Source: Polyodon spathula (lineage: Eukaryota > Chordata > Actinopteri > Acipenseriformes > Polyodontidae). Taken from it: a stretch of DNA of 64,000 bases. Both the position numbers and the translations under genes were made by a program. Below the pieces are notes generated by a model. That model did no database searches, was not told where the DNA came from, and saw only the letters and a program-made list of their open reading frames with translations. Each line of letters opens with the position of its first letter. Position 1 is the first letter of the stretch. The stretch lies in assembly GCF_017654505.1 (NCBI RefSeq), contig NW_024472185.1, positions 248,001 through 312,000 on the forward strand, in the 5' to 3' direction. This document shows, one piece after another, positions 62,081 to 64,000 of this stretch.

Positions 62081-63694
62081 AACCAAAATAGCACAATTCA
62101 AGAGGGACAGGTAACAATATTAAAGTGAAGAAGATAATAAAATTGAGTTTAAAGCTCTTAAGATGAGTAAGCTTAGGGATCCTGGTGAATGAGCAGCTTG
62201 TTGAATGGCTGGTTGTCATTAATAACTGTTTTTTCAGGTGGAATCCCACCTGGGAAGCAGACCAGCCACGAACGGAAGAGCACTGTGACCCCGACGCAGC
62301 GGGAGAGTGTCCCTGCCCACTCTCCCGTGTCTGGAGGAGAGCCCGGGCCTCCACACAGCCCCTTCGACCCTCACCACAGGGGCGGGGTGCAAGGAGAGGT
62401 GTACCGAGCCCACCTCCCGCACCACCTCGACCCCACCATTGCATTCCACAGGGCTCTCGACCCAGGTGGGCTGTCCTCCATCTCACCACGCCGGAAATTC
62501 CATCTTTATGCAAAGTGCATTGTATATGAACATTCATTAGAAACCTTTTAGTTTTAAGGAATTGTGCAGGCTTGGATCCATGGTGCATTTTAGCTCCCCA
62601 AAGGTTTGCCCCTGAAGTTTGAGGTATTAGTCTCATCCTTTTTCCTTACACAAAAATAGTTTCTTTTAAATTCAATCACCTATATATACTGTTTTGGAAA
62701 TAAACAGAAATATTCCACGTTCTTGTTGCCCACATTTAATCCAATATTATTTTCTGATTTCTTTTTTTATGTACTTGACCCTTATTAATATTTGCTGTAT
62801 ATTATATTATTGTCTGTCCACCATTATTAATAATCAGGCTGCTTTTCATTTTTACCACACTAAGCACAAGTTCTTCCAACATAATGAACGGCACATGTAT
62901 AATGCAGCTGGGCAGTTTCACTTAGTAATGTAAAGAACAGGAATCTTTTTTTAATTAGTCAGTGTTTGATTCCTGATCCACGGCTGTTCAATCAAAGCAC
63001 AAGTTCTGCCTGTCTAAAGTGTTCGTTTTGTCCACCAGCGTACCTGTTCCCAAGGCAGCCCTCCCCATCAGGCTATCACAACACATATCAGCTGTACGCT
63101 ATGGAGAACACGAGGCAGACCATCCTCAACGATTACATCACCTCCCAGCAGATGCAGGTTATCCCACGGCCCGATGTTGCTAGGGGACTGTCGCCACGGG
63201 AGCAGCAGGTGTCTCTTCCCTATGCACCTGGAACGAGAGGTAGTGCTGCTTCAGGACCTGGGAATATGTTGATTTTCAGGATAAGCTGAAAAGCCACTGC
63301 CTTTTACAGCTTAACTGCAAATGACCTCTGGCAAAAACTTTAATTTTTATATAGCTTATTTGCTTTAGTTAATTTAAAATATTTAAAGCATTGTTTGTAT
63401 TAATGGAGGGAGATAAATGTACATCCATTACTATAAAAACAGTATATAAAAGAAATGTAAACAATTCAAACAAATTTCAATAATAGTACATATTTAACCT
63501 TTCTGCATTTTTGCATCTCTGACCTTTTGCTTCTGTCTGAAAAGGCATTATTGATCTAGCCCAGATGCCTCCTACTATCATGCTGCCTCACCCAGGGGGT
63601 ACAAGCACACCCCCCATGGACCGCATCAGCTACATCCCTGGAGCGCAGTCCCCCTTCCCTACCAGGGGCTACAACGCAGCCTCCATCTCTCCAG
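20979..63694 (+). CDS. ncor1: NCOR1, nuclear receptor corepressor 1 (35 exons, 3' partial)
   Basis: NCoR1 is the nuclear scaffold that joins HDAC3, TBL1/TBLR1 and GPS2 to unliganded nuclear receptors and other repressors. Thirty-five coding exons with GT-AG borders close one frame of 5,398 nt (about 1,799 residues). They begin [20 protein letters not shown] and end within ...NAASISPG, where the window cuts the gene. Domains by residue: N-terminal region with polyglutamine (about 57-67), coiled coil [20 protein letters not shown] (about 172-207), TBL1/GPS2-binding region (about 208-310), SANT1 in the HDAC3-activating DAD (about 440-490), acidic Lys/Glu linker (about 506-590), SANT2 (about 663-712), then a long disordered region with repeated GSI(S/T)QGTP motifs. 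The receptor-binding CoRNR boxes lie beyond the window. The order and content match vertebrate NCOR1 rather than NCOR2. Residue numbers include the optional 117-nt exon 16. Confidence 0.96.
21995..22260. repeat. Large near-perfect palindrome (fold-back element)
   Basis: Two arms of about 110-130 bp meet at a centre near 22120. TGTGTCTTTTCGTTCACATA on the left returns reversed at 22241-22260, and TCGAGATTTACGATTATA mirrors across the centre. The right arm carries about 19 extra bases near 22205-22223. No gene is inside. It could form a long hairpin in DNA or in the ncor1 pre-mRNA (intron 1). Confidence 0.85.
22939..23075 (+). CDS. ncor1: ncor1 coding exon 2 (polyglutamine)
   Basis: It reads [20 protein letters not shown], then a CAG-rich run giving [20 protein letters not shown]. 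The acceptor is TACTCCAG and the donor GATAG|GTAAGC. Length 137 nt, ending in phase 2. The glutamine run at 23001-23026 is mostly pure CAG and could vary in length between individuals. Confidence 0.96.
23308..23506 (+). CDS. ncor1: ncor1 coding exon 3
   Basis: It encodes [12 protein letters not shown], then [20 protein letters not shown], then [20 protein letters not shown]. These match the repression domain 1 leader of NCoR1. Acceptor CCTCCAG, donor AAG|GTAGGC; 199 nt, ending in phase 0. Confidence 0.94.
23647..23823 (+). CDS. ncor1: ncor1 coding exon 4 (coiled coil)
   Basis: It carries the conserved helix [20 protein letters not shown] followed by [13 protein letters not shown]. In the NCoR/SMRT family this helix pairs with GPS2 in the corepressor core. 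The exon is 177 nt and symmetrical in phase 0, with donor CAG|GTAAAG. The frame stays open 84 codons into the following intron, to 24075, so intron retention would give a truncated product. Confidence 0.95.
24539..24652 (+). CDS. ncor1: ncor1 coding exon 5
   Basis: It encodes [20 protein letters not shown] then [18 protein letters not shown], almost identical to the mammalian segment. 114 nt, phase 0 to 0, donor CGG|GTACGA. Confidence 0.96.
25669..25742. repeat. (AT)n microsatellite
   Basis: About 37 pure AT units inside ncor1 intron 5. Confidence 0.97.
26229..26252. repeat. (TTA)n microsatellite
   Basis: A short run of about eight TTA units in ncor1 intron 5. Confidence 0.9.
26779..26850. 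mobile_element. Inverted-repeat element, family B, partial copy
   Basis: Fragment with CTTTCACAGACCCCAGTTAA and a TTGGATTACC...GGTAGTC core like the better copies at 54576-54662 and 39832-39912. The right end is lost. Confidence 0.5.
26972..27028 (+). CDS. ncor1: ncor1 coding exon 6
   Basis: A short 57-nt exon encoding [19 protein letters not shown], part of the region that contacts TBL1/TBLR1 and GPS2. Acceptor TTTCTTTGTAG, donor CTG|GTAAGT. Confidence 0.96.
27159..27211 (+). CDS. ncor1: ncor1 coding exon 7
   Basis: It encodes [17 protein letters not shown] and the first two bases of a Thr codon. 53 nt, acceptor TATTTCAG, donor AC|GTAAGT. Confidence 0.96.
29105..29171 (+). CDS. ncor1: ncor1 coding exon 8
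   Basis: It encodes [20 protein letters not shown] then QR, a basic helix conserved in NCoR1. 67 nt, donor AGG|GTAAGC. A 26-base T run (29042-29067) sits about 36 bp before the acceptor TTTCAG. Confidence 0.96.
29731..29903 (+). CDS. ncor1: ncor1 coding exon 9
   Basis: It encodes [20 protein letters not shown], then [20 protein letters not shown] and [17 protein letters not shown]. This charged helical region lies just before the DAD. 173 nt, donor AAAG|GTGCGC. Confidence 0.96.
30484..30574 (+). CDS. ncor1: ncor1 coding exon 10
   Basis: It encodes [20 protein letters not shown] then [10 protein letters not shown], the start of the deacetylase-activating domain. 91 nt, acceptor ATTGTAG, donor GAG|GTATGA. 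Confidence 0.96.
30935..31113 (+). CDS. ncor1: ncor1 coding exon 11 (DAD, start of SANT1)
   Basis: It encodes [40 protein letters not shown] and the first SANT1 helix in [16 protein letters not shown]. The DAD wraps HDAC3 and supplies basic residues for inositol phosphate at the interface. The lysine after EIF and the downstream tyrosines are kept. 179 nt, donor AA|GTGTGT, a weaker donor than its neighbours. Confidence 0.96.
31344..31436. mobile_element. Inverted-repeat element, family B
   Basis: It starts GGCTGGTTTCACAGAATTTG and ends ATCAGGGTTGTGAAAC, with an internal CCAATCTTGGATTACC...TAGTCCAAGA palindrome. A roughly 90-bp hairpin-like MITE without a gene. Confidence 0.6.
31844..31898 (+). 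CDS. ncor1: ncor1 coding exon 12 (SANT1)
   Basis: It encodes [18 protein letters not shown], the middle of SANT1. 55 nt, donor AAG|GTAAGT. Confidence 0.96.
32673..32777 (+). CDS. ncor1: ncor1 coding exon 13 (end of SANT1)
   Basis: It encodes [20 protein letters not shown] then [15 protein letters not shown]. The [12 protein letters not shown] helix is the HDAC3-contacting third helix of SANT1. 105 nt, phase 0 to 0, donor CAG|GTAAGT. It is followed by the longest intron within the coding part of the gene (9.2 kb). Confidence 0.96.
33521..33602. mobile_element. Inverted-repeat element, family B (diverged)
   Basis: AGGGTTCACACACAGACCCC on the left, AATGCTAATGTGAAACC on the right and a GGGCAGTCCAAGATTAA core place it in the same family as 39832-39912. 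Confidence 0.5.
36735..36757. repeat. (GT)n microsatellite
   Basis: About eleven GT units in ncor1 intron 13. Confidence 0.9.
38489..38553. repeat. (TTA)n microsatellite
   Basis: About 21 TTA units in ncor1 intron 13. It creates the polytyrosine open frame that ends at 38560, which is not a gene. Confidence 0.97.
39832..39912. mobile_element. Inverted-repeat element, family B, best-paired copy
   Basis: The ends are CGGCTGGTTTCACAGACTG and CAGGGTCTGTGAAACCAGCT, a clear terminal inverted repeat of about 17 bp. The centre holds a TTTGGGTAGTCCAGGATT core. About 81 bp, no coding capacity. Confidence 0.7.
41610..41676. repeat. (AT)n microsatellite
   Basis: About 33 TA units, about 330 bp before ncor1 exon 14. 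Confidence 0.97.
42004..42137 (+). CDS. ncor1: ncor1 coding exon 14 (acidic/basic linker)
   Basis: It encodes [20 protein letters not shown] and then Lys/Glu-rich sequence to DDKEESK. Low-complexity charged linker between SANT1 and SANT2, as in the family. 134 nt, acceptor GTGTTTCAG, donor AA|GTACGA. Confidence 0.93.
42261..42285. repeat. Poly(A) tract
   Basis: 25 A residues in intron 14, 123 bp after the exon 14 donor. Confidence 0.95.
42664..42860 (+). CDS. ncor1: ncor1 coding exon 15
   Basis: It encodes the conserved [20 protein letters not shown] then [11 protein letters not shown], followed by a proline run ([12 protein letters not shown]). The acceptor follows a TC-rich tract of about 40 bp ending CTCTCAG. 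197 nt, ending in phase 1 at G|GTGAGG. Confidence 0.95.
42926..43212. mobile_element. Inverted-repeat element, family C, short copy
   Basis: The left end AAAGATTAAGTAGCGGGGTT matches the reversed right end AAAGAGTAAGTAGCAGGGTC. Subterminal blocks are also inverted (GTTAACATCCTGACA on the left against GTTAGGATCTTAACAATG on the right). About 287 bp, a long-TIR MITE lying in intron 15. Confidence 0.75.
43449..43565 (+). CDS. ncor1: ncor1 exon 16, probable cassette exon
   Basis: An open 117-nt exon with acceptor TTTTTTCAG and donor AGAG|GTACAT. It encodes [20 protein letters not shown] then [19 protein letters not shown]. Phase 1 on both sides, so inclusion or skipping keeps the frame between exons 15 and 17. 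I do not recall this segment in the common mammalian isoform, which suggests an alternative or fish-type exon between the proline run and SANT2. Confidence 0.75.
44001..44158. mobile_element. Short inverted-repeat element, family A, copy 3
   Basis: CCCATTGCATAGCGGTTTGC on the left pairs with reversed GAAACTGCTATGCAATATGA on the right, with AAACCTGGAATGGGTGAAAC before it. About 158 bp, in intron 16. This copy best defines the family ends together with 2005-2159. Confidence 0.65.
45167..45351 (+). mobile_element. tRNA-derived SINE
   Basis: The head has an A-box-like TGGTCCAGTGATTC (about 45179-45192) and an exact B box GGTTCAAATCC at 45225-45235. The 3' part, TCGCCTTGAATAAAGGCATC then TGCTAAATAA, resembles the LINE-related tail shared by many vertebrate and fish SINEs. 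About 185 bp. The tRNA-like part cannot fold into an intact tRNA, so it is not a tRNA gene. Confidence 0.85.
45688..45721. repeat. Poly(T) tract
   Basis: 34 T residues in intron 16, a possible tail of a minus-strand retroposon, though no body was recognised beside it. Confidence 0.9.
46433..46459. repeat. Poly(C) tract
   Basis: 27 C residues followed by TCTCTCTC, about 145 bp upstream of exon 17. Runs like this are prone to sequencing and assembly error. Confidence 0.95.
46604..46666 (+). CDS. ncor1: ncor1 coding exon 17 (start of SANT2)
   Basis: It encodes [20 protein letters not shown], the first helix of SANT2. 63 nt, acceptor AATTGCAG, donor AAAG|GTAGGC. A second AG lies 6 bases further (CTTCAG|CAG, start 46610) and would also keep frame, removing Ala-Ser. 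Confidence 0.95.
46667..49238 (+). other. ncor1 intron 17 (2.6 kb)
   Basis: No exon or classified transposon recognised. It contains a T run at 48799-48819. Confidence 0.7.
49239..49375 (+). CDS. ncor1: ncor1 coding exon 18 (SANT2)
   Basis: It encodes [20 protein letters not shown] then [20 protein letters not shown], the core of SANT2 (histone-tail binding domain of the family), ending LQQHKQ. 137 nt, donor CAA|GTAAGC, phase 0. Confidence 0.97.
49544..49606 (+). CDS. Candidate 63-nt cassette exon in ncor1 intron 18
   Basis: Acceptor ACTTTAG and donor AAG|GTATCA bracket 21 stop-free codons in the frame of exons 18 and 19 (both joined in phase 0): [20 protein letters not shown] then K. It would insert between HKQ and GSRRSRED. 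I do not recognise the peptide. It may be a real alternative exon or chance. Confidence 0.35.
49637..49778. mobile_element. Short inverted-repeat DNA element, family D
   Basis: TTCACAACTCCGGCCCTTGA on the left mirrors GGACCTTGAGGAGACCAGAG then TTGGGAACC on the right. About 140 bp, no coding capacity. The ends resemble widespread fish hAT-type MITEs as I remember them, but the class is inferred. Confidence 0.6.
49957..49986. repeat. (TG)n microsatellite at the exon 19 acceptor
   Basis: About 15 TG units end 13 bp before the AG of ncor1 exon 19, taking the place of most of the polypyrimidine tract. Confidence 0.95.
50000..50129 (+). CDS. ncor1: ncor1 coding exon 19
   Basis: It encodes [20 protein letters not shown] then [20 protein letters not shown] and DSE, the conserved serine/acidic patch after SANT2. 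130 nt, acceptor CCGCTGCAG, donor GAAG|GTGAGT, ending in phase 1. Confidence 0.96.
50856..51384 (+). CDS. ncor1: ncor1 coding exon 20 (long disordered exon)
   Basis: The largest coding exon in the window (529 nt). It encodes Ser/Glu/Pro-rich disordered sequence beginning [20 protein letters not shown] and ending in the conserved [20 protein letters not shown] then PDRQR. It contains KQEP/KAEP-like sumoylation-style stretches ([17 protein letters not shown]). The acceptor is GCCCTCAG and the donor AG|GTTGGC. The middle diverges strongly from mammals and only the ends are conserved. Large open frames on the opposite strand are shadows of its GC-rich codons. Confidence 0.95.
51385..53940 (+). 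other. ncor1 intron 20 (2.6 kb)
   Basis: Apart from the long family C element and short A/C homopolymers, nothing was recognised. Confidence 0.75.
52279..52924. mobile_element. Inverted-repeat element, family C, long copy
   Basis: The ends TTAGAGTAAGTAGCAGGGAT and (reversed) TAAAGAGTAAGTAAAGGGGT match the short copy at 42926-43212, as do the subterminal GTTAACATCCTCAAAAC and GTCAGGATGTTAACAATG blocks. About 390 bp of extra internal sequence (about 52400-52790) is missing from the short copy, with a partly repeated TCTGCTNTAGTGTACTNTGG-like motif. No transposase frame. Confidence 0.7.
53941..54055 (+). CDS. ncor1: ncor1 coding exon 21
   Basis: It encodes [20 protein letters not shown] then [18 protein letters not shown]. 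Acceptor TGTCTTCCAG, donor ATG|GTCAGT; 115 nt, ending in phase 0. A stronger donor, CAC|GTGAGT, lies 114 nt further in the same frame (see findings). Confidence 0.93.
54282..54301. repeat. Poly(C) tract
   Basis: About 20 C residues in intron 21. Confidence 0.95.
54576..54662. mobile_element. Inverted-repeat element, family B
   Basis: TTGTTTCACAGACCCTGATT on the left pairs with GTCAGGGTCTGTTAGAAAC on the right. The core CTTGGACTACCTTACC...GGTAGTCAG is itself palindromic. About 87 bp. Confidence 0.65.
54738..54939 (+). CDS. ncor1: ncor1 coding exon 22
   Basis: It encodes [40 protein letters not shown] and on to [11 protein letters not shown]. The helix [11 protein letters not shown] is the conserved part. 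202 nt, acceptor CCCCTGTAG, donor GATG|GTGAGA, ending in phase 1. Confidence 0.94.
55297..55527 (+). CDS. ncor1: ncor1 coding exon 23 (possibly alternative)
   Basis: It encodes [40 protein letters not shown] and [20 protein letters not shown] to FPQHT. Acceptor TGTTGCAG, donor ACAG|GTGCTT; 231 nt, phase 1 on both sides, so it can be skipped without a frameshift. I do not recall it in the main mammalian isoform. An internal donor CAG|GTAACT at 55449 would shorten it by 78 nt. Confidence 0.85.
55528..56575 (+). other. ncor1 intron 23 (1 kb)
   Basis: AT-rich, no repeat family or exon recognised. Confidence 0.7.
56576..56742 (+). CDS. ncor1: ncor1 coding exon 24
   Basis: It encodes [20 protein letters not shown] then [20 protein letters not shown] and GSISQ. 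This is the first GSISQ motif of the repeated series. 167 nt, acceptor CCCCCAG, donor CAG|GTAAAT, phase 0. Confidence 0.95.
57393..57411. repeat. Poly(G) tract
   Basis: About 19 G residues in intron 24. Such runs are error-prone in sequencing. Confidence 0.95.
57629..57752 (+). CDS. ncor1: ncor1 coding exon 25
   Basis: It begins with GTP, completing the GSISQ-GTP motif across the junction, and encodes [20 protein letters not shown] then [20 protein letters not shown]. 124 nt, donor ACTG|GTAAGC. Confidence 0.95.
57840..57944 (+). CDS. ncor1: ncor1 coding exon 26
   Basis: It encodes [20 protein letters not shown] then [20 protein letters not shown] is a sumoylation-type consensus, also present in mammalian NCoR1. 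105 nt, donor AGAG|GTGAGA. Confidence 0.95.
58280..58368 (+). CDS. ncor1: ncor1 coding exon 27
   Basis: It encodes [20 protein letters not shown] then LPFRGSITQ, with two more GSIT motifs. 89 nt, acceptor GATGTTGCAG, donor CAG|GTAAAC. Confidence 0.95.
58611..58782 (+). CDS. ncor1: ncor1 coding exon 28
   Basis: It encodes [20 protein letters not shown], then [20 protein letters not shown] and SGHIVSYD. The [13 protein letters not shown] segment is highly conserved. 172 nt, donor GACA|GTAAGT. Confidence 0.95.
59284..59418 (+). CDS. ncor1: ncor1 coding exon 29
   Basis: It encodes [20 protein letters not shown] then [14 protein letters not shown] and SVSAPYEG. 135 nt, acceptor CCTCCTCAG, donor GAAG|GTAATA. 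Confidence 0.95.
59537..59623 (+). CDS. ncor1: ncor1 coding exon 30
   Basis: It encodes [20 protein letters not shown] then VLTGSIMQG. 87 nt, phase 1 on both sides, acceptor CCACTACAG, donor CAAG|GTACGT. Confidence 0.95.
59838..60064 (+). CDS. ncor1: ncor1 coding exon 31
   Basis: It encodes [60 protein letters not shown] and [11 protein letters not shown]. The stretch between RESPP and TTIKEMGR is shorter than I recall in mammals. The acceptor TTTGAAG has a poor pyrimidine tract. 227 nt, donor CAG|GTAAGA. Confidence 0.94.
60589..60828. mobile_element. Tc1/mariner-like MITE
   Basis: Flanked by TA at 60587-60588 and 60829-60830. The left end CAGCTATGACCAATAGTTTT then GCATCACC matches the reversed right end CAGCCAAAAGTTTTGCATCG with a small deletion. 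240 bp, no transposase. It sits 75 bp before exon 32. Confidence 0.75.
60903..61245 (+). CDS. ncor1: ncor1 coding exon 32
   Basis: It encodes [80 protein letters not shown] and [15 protein letters not shown]. 343 nt, acceptor ATTCCAG, donor GAAG|GTACCC. Large opposite-strand frames here are shadows. Confidence 0.95.
62046..62078. repeat. Poly(A) tract
   Basis: About 33 A residues in intron 32, about 160 bp before exon 33. Confidence 0.95.
62238..62465 (+). CDS. ncor1: ncor1 coding exon 33
   Basis: It encodes [60 protein letters not shown] and [12 protein letters not shown]. 228 nt, acceptor TTTTTTCAG, donor CCAG|GTGGGC. Confidence 0.95.
63039..63239 (+). CDS. ncor1: ncor1 coding exon 34
   Basis: It encodes [40 protein letters not shown] and [20 protein letters not shown] to GTRG. 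The [20 protein letters not shown] segment is nearly invariant. 201 nt, acceptor GTCCACCAG, donor AGAG|GTAGTG. Confidence 0.96.
63545..63694 (+). CDS. ncor1: ncor1 coding exon 35 (last in window)
   Basis: It encodes [40 protein letters not shown] and [11 protein letters not shown]. 150 nt, acceptor TGAAAAG, donor CCAG|GTGAGA, ending in phase 1. The gene continues past the window. The last 306 bases are intron with nothing recognised. Confidence 0.95.
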
Positions 63695-64000
63695 GTGAGA
63701 AGTCAGCCTTGCAAGCACTGTGTCAGCCAAGCTGGGGAAGATCGTGACGGCTCTTTGCATTGGTATGATAAACGCATAGAACAGCTGTTAGCAGTTGCCA
63801 AATCATTTGTGAGGTTGGAGTCATTTTTGCTGTATTGGTGAAACCCAGAGTAAAAAAGGGTCTGAAAAGGATACAGAACTGTTTTGCATTTTTGAAAGCA
63901 TCTTTCTGATGCATTAAGGCCTGCATTATCTTTTGCCAATATAGTGATAAGTGATGGCCTACTTTGATTGTAACCTCATTGTATACAGGGGATCATAGTT

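Noticed and set aside
62007..62636. 209-codon minus-strand frame opposite exon 33
   Set aside because: It runs through the poly(A) tract and intron, and the plus strand encodes conserved ncor1 sequence.

Overview
This is vertebrate nuclear DNA, most likely from a ray-finned fish. The evidence is a large gene split into many short exons with GT-AG borders and AT-rich introns, abundant dinucleotide and trinucleotide microsatellites, a tRNA-derived SINE, and several families of short inverted-repeat DNA transposons. A non-teleost fish such as a sturgeon or paddlefish is my guess from the repeat style; it is not proven here.

Two protein-coding genes are recognised, and they stand head to head. 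On the minus strand, 13113-14427 holds the first two coding exons of pigl (N-acetylglucosaminyl-phosphatidylinositol de-N-acetylase, second step of GPI-anchor synthesis). Its remaining exons were not found in 1-13112 and may lie off the left end. On the plus strand, ncor1 (nuclear receptor corepressor 1) starts at ATG 20979 and runs to the right end. Thirty-five coding exons were placed, ending at 63694, and the reading frame closes across every junction (5,398 nt, about 1,799 residues). The gene continues beyond the window, so the C-terminal CoRNR boxes that bind nuclear receptors are not here. The same head-to-head PIGL-NCOR1 arrangement exists in human 17p. A CpG-rich stretch at about 15130-15440 with a consensus YY1 site is the best candidate for the ncor1 promoter.

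Layout: 1-13112, pigl intron or flank, with repeats and a few open stretches of unknown meaning; 13113-14427, pigl exons 2 and 1; 14428-15440, intergenic promoter zone; 15441-20909, ncor1 5' intron(s); 20910-32777, ncor1 coding exons 1-13 (N-terminal repression domain, GPS2/TBL1-binding region and the SANT1/DAD region that activates HDAC3); 32778-42003, a 9.2 kb intron; 42004-49375, acidic linker and SANT2 exons; 50000-63694, the long disordered middle of the protein with its repeated GSI(S/T)QGTP-type motifs.

The locus looks like an ordinary conserved vertebrate gene pair and I do not see a new biological system. The more interesting points are candidate alternative exons in ncor1 (a 117-nt cassette, an unrecognised 63-nt in-frame cassette, a 114-nt in-frame donor extension and a 78-nt tandem donor), microsatellites fused to splice sites, start-stop uORFs, a large near-perfect palindrome, and at least five families of short transposons.
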